NCBI GenBank assembly: GCA_021774875.1
Contig: JAJFIP010000392.1
Location: 1-46,707, forward strand
DNA: 46,707 nucleotides
Direction: 5' to 3'
Source of the DNA: Emcibacter sp.
Lineage (GTDB): Bacteria; Pseudomonadota; Alphaproteobacteria; Sphingomonadales; Emcibacteraceae
Shown in pieces: positions 8,866 to 16,604 of this stretch. Under the pieces are notes generated by a model, which saw only the letters and a list, made by a program, of their open reading frames with translations, was not told the DNA's origin and made no database searches. Positions within the stretch are counted from its first letter, which is position 1. The number at the start of each line of letters is the position of its first letter. The translations under genes were made by a program, and so were the position numbers.

Positions 8866-8888
8866 TTTGGGGATCTTTACTCCCCAAA
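8866..8888 (+). terminator. Stem-loop after the PEP-CTERM gene
   Basis: TTTGGGGA and TCCCCAAA form a perfect eight-base-pair stem with a seven-base loop, 40 bases past the PEP-CTERM gene stop. A T-run precedes the stem but does not follow it on the plus strand, so factor-independent termination is uncertain. It may instead protect the 3' end of the upstream transcript. Confidence 0.4.
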
Positions 8889-8969
8889 GGTGGAAAAATG
8901 AGAAAATGTCTTGAAAAATCTGTGATTTAAGCTATTTATCTCGGCAAAGATTTTTAATGAGGAGCCATT

Positions 8970-9188
8970 ATGGCGAAAGAAGAACTTCTGGAAATGCGCG
9001 GCACAATTACTGAATTGCTGCCCAATGCCATGTTCCGGGTAAAACTTGAAAATGACCATGAAATACTTGGTCATACTGCCGGGAAAATGCGCAAGAACCG
9101 CATCCGGGTACTGGTTGGGGATGATGTGTTGGTTGAAATGACACCCTATGACCTGTCAAAAGGCCGCATTACTTACCGCTTTAAATAA
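8970..9188 (+). CDS. infA: Translation initiation factor IF-1
   Basis: 72 residues, exactly the usual size of this single OB-fold protein that binds the ribosomal A site during initiation. The start [20 protein letters not shown], the middle [19 protein letters not shown] and the end [12 protein letters not shown] are canonical. A strong GAGGAG lies before ATG 8970. maf follows after 56 bases; infA-maf adjacency is common in alphaproteobacteria. Confidence 0.98.
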   Translation: MAKEELLEMRGTITELLPNAMFRVKLENDHEILGHTAGKMRKNRIRVLVGDDVLVEMTPYDLSKGRITYRFK

Positions 9189-9244
9189 GTATTATACTTG
9201 ATTCCGGCTTCACAAGTCCGCCATGAATCGGTTACCCTGCGCCC

Positions 9245-9838
9245 ATGACATCCTCAGAAAAAACTAAACCCGACCTGATTTTAGCCTCTGCTTCGCCCAG
9301 GAGACTGGAACTTCTGGCACAAATAGGCGTTATCCCCGATCAGATTATCCCTGCGGATATTGATGAAAATCAGCTGCCGCGAGAAATGCCCCGACAAATG
9401 GCCGAACGGCTTGCCATGGAAAAAGCCGCCATCACAAGAGAAAAACATCCTGGCTGTTATATCCTTGGGGCAGATACAGTGGTGGCTCTGGGCAAGCGTA
9501 TATTGGGTAAGGCCGCTACTGACAGGCAAGCAAAAAAATATCTCAATCTTCTTTCCGGGCGACGCCATAAGGTATATAGCGGTATTTCCCTGATCACGCC
9601 TGAGGGCAGACAAATGTCCCGTGTTGTTGTAACCACCGTGATCTTCAAACGGCTTTCAGATTCCGAGCTGAGCCACTATCTTGATCATGATGAATGGCAG
9701 GGCAAGGCCGGAGCATACGCCATACAGGGAAGAGCAGCCCGATTTATCAGAGGCATCAACGGGTCCTATAGCAATGTGGTGGGGTTACCCCTGTTTGAAA
9801 CCGCAAATATGCTACAGGGAAGTGGTTATGGCCTCTGA
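9245..9838 (+). CDS. maf: Maf family nucleoside triphosphate pyrophosphatase
   Basis: 197 residues. Maf proteins hydrolyse non-canonical or specific NTPs (dTTP/UTP or m7GTP types) to the monophosphate. Visible are LILASASPRRLELLAQIGV at the start, the conserved GADTVVALGKRILGKA, LSGRRHKVYSGI, and KAGAYAIQGRAARFI with the late INGSYSNVVGLPL. The dTTP/UTP subtype is suggested by the AYAIQG segment. Its last 11 bases overlap the ribonuclease gene, implying translational coupling. Confidence 0.94.
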   Translation: MTSSEKTKPDLILASASPRRLELLAQIGVIPDQIIPADIDENQLPREMPRQMAERLAMEKAAITREKHPGCYILGADTVVALGKRILGKAATDRQAKKYLNLLSGRRHKVYSGISLITPEGRQMSRVVVTTVIFKRLSDSELSHYLDHDEWQGKAGAYAIQGRAARFIRGINGSYSNVVGLPLFETANMLQGSGYGL

Positions 9839-11210
9839 GATTCTGATTAATTCAGCAATCGGGGAGACCCGCCTTGCCCAAATGGAAAACGGGCATCCCG
9901 TTGAAATCCGACTATTCCGCGATCATGACCCCAGCCTTGTAGGGGCCATCTACTATGGACGCGTCATTTCCCTGAGCACAGAATTTCAGGCAGCTTTTGT
10001 TGATCTGGGCCATGATCTGAATGGATTTCTGCCCCTTACCCTACTGCCTAAACGTCCCGGAGGCAAACCAAAAGACCTGACCAAATTGGTAAATGTTGGC
10101 CAGAAAATAATTGTTCAGGTAACTGCCGATACCACGGCTGGCAAATCAGCCAAACTGACTGGCCGCATTGAAATTGCAAGCTCTGCCCTGATCCTGCACC
10201 CATTCCGCGAGGGGGCCTTTATCTCAAGCCGGATCAAGGATCCCGGGCAAAGGGAAGAATTGAAAAGCTTTGCCGGTAATCTCAACCTCAAAGGCATGGG
10301 ACTGACGCTGAGAACCGAAGCTCAGTATCTCACCCAAGATGACATTAAAAAGACGGCAGACAGATTAATCCATCACTGGAAAAATGCTGTTGATAATCGC
10401 GAAAAAAATAAAGTACCTTTCCTGTTGTCTCAGGGTGGCGGCAGCCTTGAGCAAATCTTAAGGCAATATGGCAGTGCCAGATATGACCGAATGATTTTTG
10501 ATCAGCCTTCAGCGCTCAAAAAGGCGCAAATCTGGGCGAAGGAATTTGCCCCGGACTTGCTCGGGCGGATGATGCTCCATCAGGAAAGCACACCACTATT
10601 TGAGCATTTCGGGGTTGAAGAAGAACTGGACCGCCTGTTTGATAAAAAAATCCCCCTGCCCTCCGGCGCATGGTTCACGATCGAGCAAACCGAGGCCATG
10701 GTCACGGTGGATGTCAATATGGCGGGAGCCCAACTTAATAATGACCCTGTAAAACAGCGACTTGCCATAAATTTTGAAGCGGCAAAGGAGATTTTCAGGC
10801 AATTCCGTCTGCGCGGAATCAGTGGCCTGATTGTCATTGACTTCATTAATATATCCGGCAAGTCAGAAGTCTCTAACCTGCTCGCTGTGATTGATAACCT
10901 GATACAGAAAGACCCCGTTCAGATCCAGCGCAGTAATATGTCGGCTTTTGGCCTGTTGGAATTGACTCGAAGGGCAAGCCACCTGTCCCTTGGTCAGCAA
11001 ATGCTGGCCCCTGTGCGACCCTCGGCAACGACCGAAACAGAGGCCCTTGCCCTGTTGCGACAGTCTGTGCGCGATGCCGCCTCAAAGCCTGGCATTACCC
11101 TGACCATCAAGGCCAGGCCAGAGGTTGTGGCCTGGCTGAAGTCGCAGCCGCAGCTTATGGAAAAATTTATCCTACGCACTGGTAGTAAGCTTGATATAGG
11201 AGAGAAATAA
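9828..11210 (+). CDS. Ribonuclease E/G family protein, short form lacking the Zn-link
   Basis: 460 residues, RNase G-sized. Endoribonuclease of the RNase E/G family, acting on 5'-monophosphorylated RNA. An S1-like region (GAIYYGRVISLSTEFQAAFV, DLGHDLNGFLPL) is followed by the catalytic DNase I-like region with VDVNMAG and IVIDFINIS, whose Asp residues match the magnesium ligands of RNase E. The CPxCxG 'Zn-link' that joins subunits in E. coli RNase E is absent: after LTRRASHLSLGQQ comes MLAPVRPSATTETEA with no Cys. ATG 9828 was chosen over far-upstream starts inside maf because MASEILINSAIGETR is the family start. It lies between maf and yacG. Confidence 0.88.
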   Translation: MASEILINSAIGETRLAQMENGHPVEIRLFRDHDPSLVGAIYYGRVISLSTEFQAAFVDLGHDLNGFLPLTLLPKRPGGKPKDLTKLVNVGQKIIVQVTADTTAGKSAKLTGRIEIASSALILHPFREGAFISSRIKDPGQREELKSFAGNLNLKGMGLTLRTEAQYLTQDDIKKTADRLIHHWKNAVDNREKNKVPFLLSQGGGSLEQILRQYGSARYDRMIFDQPSALKKAQIWAKEFAPDLLGRMMLHQESTPLFEHFGVEEELDRLFDKKIPLPSGAWFTIEQTEAMVTVDVNMAGAQLNNDPVKQRLAINFEAAKEIFRQFRLRGISGLIVIDFINISGKSEVSNLLAVIDNLIQKDPVQIQRSNMSAFGLLELTRRASHLSLGQQMLAPVRPSATTETEALALLRQSVRDAASKPGITLTIKARPEVVAWLKSQPQLMEKFILRTGSKLDIGEK

Positions 11211-11213
11211 GCC

Positions 11214-11399
11214 ATGAAAGCTGCAAATAATAATGGACTTTGCCCCATATGTGAGAAAAATGCACCCACAGGCAAACATCACCCTTTTTGCTCTGCCCGT
11301 TGTGCCGATGTGGATCTGGGTCGTTGGCTCAAAGGCAATTATGTTATTCCCGGAGAGAAAGCTGAAGTGCCGGAACCGGAACCGGATAAAACAGATTAA
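11214..11399 (+). CDS. yacG: DNA gyrase inhibitor YacG (zinc-binding)
   Basis: 61 residues. The four zinc-ligand cysteines are present as CPICEK and [10 protein letters not shown], followed by [14 protein letters not shown], the family signature. E. coli YacG binds the C-terminal region of GyrB and blocks DNA binding. It begins three bases after the ribonuclease gene stop, with GGAGAG before the ATG. It closes the conserved block before tRNA-Phe. Confidence 0.95.
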   Translation: MKAANNNGLCPICEKNAPTGKHHPFCSARCADVDLGRWLKGNYVIPGEKAEVPEPEPDKTD

Positions 11400-11530
11400 A
11401 TCTTTGATTTTTGTTGAGAAACTACGGCTATTACAGTCGGGGCATTTTTTTCAAACGAGTGCTGGACAGAAGACGGCTTTTTTTCTATAACCCACCCACC
11501 CACGCAAGTGGCCCCGTCTTTAGCCCCGAT

Positions 11531-11605
<75 letters not shown>

Positions 11606-11641
11606 CTAAATTATCATTATATATCAATGTATTAGTCAACA

Positions 11642-12736
11642 TTATTTGTTTCCCCCGAGCTTGTTTTTGCTACGGTTTGCAGCTTGGTTTGCAGAATTTG
11701 TTCTTCTGGCGTTCTCTAATTTATGGATAGCAGCATTCGCTTGCGCTCTTGTCCTGGCGACATAATGCTCAAGAATACCCTCAACTGACTTGAGGGCATG
11801 ACCCGTGATCGACGCTATCTCTATTGTCGTGCATCCTGCATCAGCAAAAGCCGTAACAGCCGTTCCACGCAGGTCGTTAAATGTCAGACCATCTACTCCG
11901 GCCTTTAAAGTTGCTTCTCTCCATGCATGACGGAAATGGTCAGTTTTCCATGGCTGTCCATCTGGTCGAGTTAGAATGGTAGTTGCATTAATTCCTAACG
12001 CCTTCTTTTTGGCCAATAATATTTTCAACTCTTGAGTTACAGGCACCTCAACAATAGAACCTGTCTTTGACTGTGTAAGATTAATATATGTCCCGTCATA
12101 AGCACCCCATGTGAGCTTCAATAGGTCGCCCTGACGTTGCCCAGTATCTCGTGCCAAAACAAGTGCCAATCGCAGCTCAGGATTAGCTGCACTCAAGAAT
12201 GTTGTCACATCCCGATCTAGCCAGATTTTTGACACACGATTACTTTTGTAAGTCTTACGAGGGCGAGAGGCATGATTAAAAGAGATCGTTCCCCGATCCA
12301 TTGCCCATGAAAGGATAATACCCAATACCGTAATTACATAATCAGCTTGTTTAGGTGATTTTTTGGCAAGCTGATCACGCCATTTTAAGAAATCTCCCCT
12401 AATACGTACATCATTCAGAACCGGAATAGGTAACGATCCAAATTTATTTTCAATTTTTGCAATCTGTCTCAAATAATCTTTACGTGTACGATCACGCAAA
12501 TCTTTAAATGATGGGCTTGATTGATAACTTTGGATTATGGATTTTAAAGTCCCCCGATTACGGCCTGTTGACCTGATTTTTTCTTGAGCAGAATAGTAAG
12601 CCCGTTGGAATTCTTCAGACTGCGGATCATCCGGCAAACGTGTTTTTGTGGCCCTATGATAATTATAATAAACTACCTCACCATTCGCCAAAACCTTCTT
12701 TACTCGATTAACGCCTTTCAGATTTACTCTAACCAT
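11642..12736 (-). CDS. int: Tyrosine-type site-specific integrase
   Basis: 364 residues. The N-terminal half carries a SAM-like core-binding helical region (RTRKDYLRQIAKIENKFG). In the C-terminal half the catalytic set is visible: Arg in LARDTGQRQGDLLKLTWGAY, Lys in the beta-hairpin region, the second Arg box as FNDLRGTAVTAFADAG (Asn-Asp-Leu-Arg instead of the usual His-x-x-Arg), His in ITGHALKSVEGILEHY and the nucleophile Tyr at the end of that segment. It lies 36 bases from the tRNA-Phe attachment site and reads toward it. It overlaps the upstream HTH gene by eight bases. Its likely job is integration and, with the HTH partner, excision. Confidence 0.95.
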   Translation of the reverse strand: MVRVNLKGVNRVKKVLANGEVVYYNYHRATKTRLPDDPQSEEFQRAYYSAQEKIRSTGRNRGTLKSIIQSYQSSPSFKDLRDRTRKDYLRQIAKIENKFGSLPIPVLNDVRIRGDFLKWRDQLAKKSPKQADYVITVLGIILSWAMDRGTISFNHASRPRKTYKSNRVSKIWLDRDVTTFLSAANPELRLALVLARDTGQRQGDLLKLTWGAYDGTYINLTQSKTGSIVEVPVTQELKILLAKKKALGINATTILTRPDGQPWKTDHFRHAWREATLKAGVDGLTFNDLRGTAVTAFADAGCTTIEIASITGHALKSVEGILEHYVARTRAQANAAIHKLENARRTNSANQAANRSKNKLGGNK

Positions 12737-12974
12737 TATTCATGCTCCATTCTTTATATGGGTCATGCTTGTCTTCAAATGAACCATTTGAAGATGCAAC
12801 ATTTAAAGCATTACGTACCGCTGATGCGGAGTATCGCTTTCCAGCTGTAGCACGTGGCATAATGCCTTCACGTACCCAATTGCTGAATGTGGACTTTGAA
12901 ACACCACACATAGTTGCCGCTTCTTCTGTCGTCCATGCAAGGCGGTCCTTAAGTAGAACAATATTATTATTCAT
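12729..12974 (-). CDS. Excisionase-like small HTH protein
   Basis: 81 residues. WTTEEAATMCGVSKSTFSNW followed by VREGIMPRATAGKRYSASAV forms a winged helix-turn-helix of the excisionase/AlpA (MerR-like) kind. AAGGAG lies seven bases before ATG 12974. The gene overlaps the integrase start, a usual arrangement for a recombination-directionality factor, so a role in biasing excision or activating int is likely. A plain transcription regulator is the alternative. Confidence 0.8.
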   Translation of the reverse strand: MNNNIVLLKDRLAWTTEEAATMCGVSKSTFSNWVREGIMPRATAGKRYSASAVRNALNVASSNGSFEDKHDPYKEWSMNNG

Positions 12975-12993
12975 TCACTTGCTCCTTTTCAGG

Positions 12994-13026
12994 ATTCAAT
13001 GATTGAATAGACTGGGGAATCCCAGT
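12994..13026 (-). promoter_or_regulatory. Two adjacent inverted repeats before the excisionase-like gene
   Basis: ATTCAAT-G-ATTGAAT (12994-13008) is a perfect 15-base palindrome. Three bases further, ACTGGG-GAAT-CCCAGT (13011-13026) is a perfect hairpin with a four-base loop. Both lie immediately upstream of the ribosome-binding site of the excisionase-like gene. They could be operator sites for an XRE regulator or leader-RNA structures controlling xis-int expression. Confidence 0.45.
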
Positions 13027-13104
13027 AGTATGAGAATGCAAATATGGTTTCATAATTCATGTCCCCCAATATGTTTTATCTTAATCATAATTTGTGTCTT
13101 TCTA

Positions 13105-13143
13105 AGAGCTCGGTTTTGGTTGGTAGCCACCGGGCTCTTTTTT
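13105..13143 (+). terminator. Rho-independent terminator, plus-strand orientation
   Basis: AGAGCTCGGT and ACCGGGCTCT pair as a ten-base-pair stem (one U-G pair) with a 14-base loop, followed by a six-T run at 13138-13143. The T-run is on the plus strand, whereas every element gene is on the minus strand. It sits at the 3' end of the XRE gene. It would stop plus-strand (antisense) transcription. On the minus strand the hairpin lacks a T-run. Confidence 0.65.
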
Positions 13144-13777
13144 AATCTTTTTTTCGAATTTTTCCATCGCGACCTTTGAGTTGCTCTGGTAATTCACCAG
13201 TAATTCTGTAATCAAAAATCCAGCGATCGTCACTATCACTTAGTTGTTTCCCGGGTACTGAGTATCCACCGTCTATTCCTGGATTGCTTCCTCCATATTC
13301 TTTCATCCTACGCTCGAAACTTTCTTGCCTAAGGAACATGCTATCCAGCTGTAAAATCATCCATTCAATTTGCTCGGCCTCCCATGACCCTTTAACGGGG
13401 ACAGGCCCTAATAGTGATTTTAAAACACTACGTAAAAAATAATTGTCTTTAACTAAAGCCTCATATTGTTCTCCAAGCCAAAGTCCAACTCCGCTATCAT
13501 GAAAATCCTCATCTGTTTCATAATTCCAATATTCATCTTCTGAAAGACAACCCAATAAAGCCTTTCTTGGAGAAATACCTAACTTAAAGCATAACATTGC
13601 CAACTTTGAACTGGGCGGAAATTGCCCATCTTTATCAAATCCTGCTTTTTCGTAGCGCACTAAAGAATTTTCACTAATTCCCACTTGCTCGGCAAGCTGT
13701 GCACGACTCAATTTCTTTGCAAGTCTTGCTGTTAACAACAGCTCCCCAAGTGGTATTTGGTCACGATCAGTCCTCAA
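13142..13777 (-). CDS. XRE-family transcriptional regulator (element regulator 1)
   Basis: About 211 residues from TTG 13777. The N-terminal HTH is clear: LGELLLTARLAKKLSRAQLA and EQVGISENSLVRYEKAG, followed by a family-unknown C-terminal domain rich in Trp, Tyr and acidic residues (SEDEYWNYETDEDF). An ATG at 13831 is in frame, but it lies upstream of the best -10 box (TATAAT at 13821-13826) and inside a palindrome. The residues it would add look non-coding, so TTG 13777 after GGATG is preferred; the start remains uncertain. It has its own promoter and operator, suggesting an autoregulated repressor that holds int/xis or rep in check. Confidence 0.78.
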   Translation of the reverse strand: MRTDRDQIPLGELLLTARLAKKLSRAQLAEQVGISENSLVRYEKAGFDKDGQFPPSSKLAMLCFKLGISPRKALLGCLSEDEYWNYETDEDFHDSGVGLWLGEQYEALVKDNYFLRSVLKSLLGPVPVKGSWEAEQIEWMILQLDSMFLRQESFERRMKEYGGSNPGIDGGYSVPGKQLSDSDDRWIFDYRITGELPEQLKGRDGKIRKKD

Positions 13778-13810
13778 AGTACATCCAATTTTTTTAATAA
13801 TATACCTAAT

Positions 13811-13850
13811 TATGGGTAATATTATACCCATAATCAACTATAAATATCAA
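13811..13850 (-). promoter_or_regulatory. Promoter with embedded operator for XRE regulator 1
   Basis: On the minus strand TTGATA (13845-13850) and TATAAT (13821-13826) are separated by 18 bases. The -10 lies inside an inverted repeat, TATGGGTA-N6-TACCCATA (13811-13832). A further GGGTATTTTT half-site occurs upstream on the minus strand. A repressor bound here would cover the promoter, which fits autoregulation by the encoded XRE protein. Confidence 0.55.
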
Positions 13851-13927
13851 ATTATGGTATATAATACATAAAAATACCCAAAGTGTTGCGGCATTACCAC
13901 ACAACAAATAGTTTATCCGCTGAAAAT

Positions 13928-14764
13928 CTATTCTTTGCCAGCCCCACTCCTTTTATAACTCTGAAAGTCTTCTTCTACCTTCCCTAACAAAGTTTCTTCA
14001 AGAAATTCTTCTCTGATTTTCGGCACAATTTCACTATGTCCACGCCATCCAGCCCAAATAAAGCGGTCCGGGGAAAGGTCGTGTTCCTCAGCCATAGTTG
14101 ATAGCTCATCCAGCTCTATTGAATAAAAATCCACTCCGAAAACGGCAGTATCAATAATTCTATTGGCCAATTCTTCACAGTCTGGCTTTTCTGAAACAGA
14201 TATATCCTCATATATTCCAGTAAACTCTTCAGTCTCTCGGGGGTCTGTTTCCTCAGAAATATTATCCTCAACTTTAATGCCGCGTACCTTGGCCAGTTCA
14301 AGAAGCTCACCATATTCCAGGAAACATAGAGTGCTTTTCAGTTCGTTAAAATACGCCTCGGTTTTCCGAGTTGAATTTTCAAATCCGGTTTGCCGTAGGG
14401 TATCAAGCATCTGCAAATATTCGTTGGCCATGGAATCATGGCCACGGATATTCTCTATGTTCTCATCTGAGGCTTTAACTGGGGAATTATCCACCACATC
14501 AGTTGTTTCATCTTCACCAGCACTCAGAATAAAAGAAGGCTCAATATCAAGAGCAGTACAAATTGCCTTTAAACGAGATATATTGGGCTCCATCCCGCCG
14601 TACTCAATTTTCTCAAGTGACTTTACCGGAATACCTGTCATCTCAGCCACTTTCTTACGGGTAAGTCCTTTATCTTCCCGGGCAGTTTTCAGGCGTGCCC
14701 CGGGGGTATCACTTTCGTTCTCTGGTAAATCTTTGATTTGCGTAGTCATAATAAAAAGTTCCAT
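13928..14764 (-). CDS. XRE-family regulator with long acidic C-terminal region (element regulator 2)
   Basis: 278 residues. HTH at about residues 20-75: PGARLKTAREDKGLTRKKVA, EMTGIPVKSLEKIEYGG and EPNISRLKAICTALDIEPSF. The remainder is acidic and mostly helical (SEETDPRETEEFTGIYEDIS), without a recognisable domain. The gene begins two bases after the replication-initiator stop and has no clear ribosome-binding site, so it may be translated by coupling; ATG 14749 is an alternative start. It may regulate the replication operon it belongs to. The long acidic tail could bind a partner, but that is inference. Confidence 0.8.
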   Translation of the reverse strand: MELFIMTTQIKDLPENESDTPGARLKTAREDKGLTRKKVAEMTGIPVKSLEKIEYGGMEPNISRLKAICTALDIEPSFILSAGEDETTDVVDNSPVKASDENIENIRGHDSMANEYLQMLDTLRQTGFENSTRKTEAYFNELKSTLCFLEYGELLELAKVRGIKVEDNISEETDPRETEEFTGIYEDISVSEKPDCEELANRIIDTAVFGVDFYSIELDELSTMAEEHDLSPDRFIWAGWRGHSEIVPKIREEFLEETLLGKVEEDFQSYKRSGAGKE

Positions 14765-14766
14765 TT

Positions 14767-16344
14767 CTAGTTAAGTAATTGAAAATCAAGGGGAAGGGAA
14801 GCTTCCCCGAGAGTATAATCCGGGTTCTCAGAGAGTTCCCTGTGACCGGGCAAGCCCGGAATTTCCGGTATTCCAAAACTGGAATGCCGATAATGGTTTT
14901 GATCGACCAACTGAGCATCACTTCGGGAAGTCTTCCGGACAGTTGTCGTTGTTGTGTGCTTCATAGAGGCGCGTGTGCGCCAAATCTTCATAGCCTGATC
15001 TCTCAGGTCGGATATTGCCCTTTGCTGTATCAGGGCTTCCAGATCGCCCGTGTAATCACGTACGATCAGACAAGGTTCACGACGATTTGAAAATTTCGGC
15101 ATGGGGTTTGTAATAGCCAGAACGATATTATTCATTGCGCCGCTGTTATTGCGTATCTGCTTCGGATTAGCCTTGGCCTTGGGCATCATGTGCCAATTCC
15201 ACTCGTTTGCCCTTCCTGAGGGCATCCTGACGAGTTTTAGACCATCATCCTTCATTTTCTTTCTGAGGTTTTTTATCTCTCCGAGAGGATGAAAGAACTT
15301 CAATTTGAATATCTGGTGAAATAATTCAGCAAGCTCTATATCTGTGAGCTGCTCAAATTCGCATGGCTTAAAGACATATTTGACGCATTCCTTCACATTA
15401 CGAATACGGCTGTCATTTACATAGCCTTTAGGAAAACGGGTTTTCGCCCAGTTAATGAATGACTTCCATTTCTGAGGGCCAAGTCTGCGGGTTGATTTTA
15501 TCAATATATGAGCGTGCATATTGAGGTGCGGAATACCATCAATACGGTGAATGGTATTTTCTACATTGTAATAAACAAGTTCAACGCCATTTGATTTTGT
15601 GATCTCATCAGCGGCAAATTTTGATATTTGTCTGGTGAAGGCTTTATGACTTTCGCGGTAATCAGGTAATGCCACCCAGCCATTACTAACAACCAACATA
15701 CGAAGCTGTTTCTTGTTCTTGCGATTGTCAGCATAATATTGAAGGTCTTTCATCATGCTATGAACATTCTTAGACTGCATGACAGGTATGATATTTGAAT
15801 TACGGAATGAGAGAGTTTTTTCGGCAATCCCTGAGCATACACCAATTATGGTAGTGTTATTGTCTGCCTGATAGGCATTAATCTCCTGACTTTCTAGCCT
15901 ACGAGCAATATCTTCAGATTGTTGCTTGAGGACACGATCACGGCCTTGGCCCTCTATCCATGAGTTCCGTTCTATCTCAGTGCCGATAGTTTTATCCCAT
16001 AATTCACCGGTAGAGGTGCACCCAACTCCGATGGGGAGCTTGAAGCCGCCTAAGAGGACCTCTCCGGTAGCGGCATCAAAAACGTCACCTTCATGATTTC
16101 TTTGTATTGTCCCTTCAAGAAGGGACGGACGAGGGGGTTCCCCCTCGAGCTCCTCCCGCTCGCCGCGTGGCAGAAGTGCGGGTCGGTTCTCCCCGCACTT
16201 CGTGCGTGAAGCGTAGGGAGCCGCCGCCGTGTCAAGAGCCTTCCGCACCACTTCAGGGCTGCGCCCAGAACCGTGAAGGCTCTTGACACGGTCGTCACTG
16301 AGATAATTCTGTAAAGACTGAGATTGGTTGAAAGGCTCTTGCAT
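14767..16344 (-). CDS. HUH-family rolling-circle replication initiator (Rep)
   Basis: 525 residues. The HUH metal-binding motif is H277-A-H279 in PHLNMHAHILIKS, preceded by a beta-strand RMLVVSNGW (about 215-223) in the place of the family's motif 1. The candidate nucleophile is Y323 in NVKECVKYVFKP, which resembles the Y-x-x-K/KYxxK motif 3 of plasmid Rep proteins. Such enzymes nick the plus-strand origin and stay linked to the 5' end. Residues about 18-78 are low in complexity because they are encoded by a cluster of hairpins. The start ATG overlaps the upstream stop as TGATG, supporting this start. Replication of the excised circle is the likely role; a mobilisation relaxase is the alternative. 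Confidence 0.82.
   Translation of the reverse strand: MQEPFNQSQSLQNYLSDDRVKSLHGSGRSPEVVRKALDTAAAPYASRTKCGENRPALLPRGEREELEGEPPRPSLLEGTIQRNHEGDVFDAATGEVLLGGFKLPIGVGCTSTGELWDKTIGTEIERNSWIEGQGRDRVLKQQSEDIARRLESQEINAYQADNNTTIIGVCSGIAEKTLSFRNSNIIPVMQSKNVHSMMKDLQYYADNRKNKKQLRMLVVSNGWVALPDYRESHKAFTRQISKFAADEITKSNGVELVYYNVENTIHRIDGIPHLNMHAHILIKSTRRLGPQKWKSFINWAKTRFPKGYVNDSRIRNVKECVKYVFKPCEFEQLTDIELAELFHQIFKLKFFHPLGEIKNLRKKMKDDGLKLVRMPSGRANEWNWHMMPKAKANPKQIRNNSGAMNNIVLAITNPMPKFSNRREPCLIVRDYTGDLEALIQQRAISDLRDQAMKIWRTRASMKHTTTTTVRKTSRSDAQLVDQNHYRHSSFGIPEIPGLPGHRELSENPDYTLGEASLPLDFQLLN
16111..16291. repeat. Cluster of four perfect inverted repeats inside rep, candidate origin
   Basis: Four perfect inverted repeats lie within 181 bases: CCCTTC-AA-GAAGGG (16111-16124); GAGGGGG-TT-CCCCCTC (16131-16146); a ten-base-pair stem GAAGTGCGGG/CCCGCACTTC (16173-16182 and 16192-16201); and a 17-base-pair stem (16227-16243 and 16275-16291; arm begins CCGTGTCAAG). 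The block is visibly more GC-rich than the rest of the element. Nick sites of rolling-circle plasmids are often cruciform-forming and can lie within or beside rep, so this is a candidate double-strand or single-strand origin. Confidence 0.7.
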
Positions 16345-16604
16345 CAGTGAAGGGTCTCCCCATCAGCTGAGCTATCGCCCTGGTCTTTATTTATCGGTCC
16401 GTTGGTTTCTTCAAAAAGTGAATGGAACCTTTCAAGGAAATCATCACCAAATTTGTCTTTGCCAATATTGAAAAATTTAATCAGGACATATTCAAGTTGT
16501 TGCGCATGTCCTGAAGCGTTATTCCTTCTTAAAATTTCCAAGGCGGCAATGGTGGAAACAGCCCATGCCGCATATGATTGTATTTCATATTCACGATCTG
16601 TCAT
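16344..16604 (-). CDS. Small element protein of unknown function, 86 aa
   Basis: A helical, acidic protein without recognised motifs (EIQSYAAWAVSTIAALEILR, then FGDDFLERFHSLFEE). It overlaps the upstream HTH gene as ATGA and the rep gene as TGATG, so it is translated as part of a coupled three-gene unit. Position between a DNA-binding protein and the initiator suggests an accessory replication or copy-control role, but nothing in the sequence shows this. Confidence 0.65.
   Translation of the reverse strand: MTDREYEIQSYAAWAVSTIAALEILRRNNASGHAQQLEYVLIKFFNIGKDKFGDDFLERFHSLFEETNGPINKDQGDSSADGETLH

Noticed and set aside
14163-14774. 203-residue Ser-rich plus-strand frame opposite the second XRE gene
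   Set aside because: Its Ser-rich composition is what the complement of an acidic, Glu-rich coding region produces; the minus-strand XRE protein has a clear HTH.
16111-16291. Hairpin cluster considered as a CRISPR array
   Set aside because: The stems differ in sequence, there is no repeated unit with regular spacers, and the block is inside an open frame.
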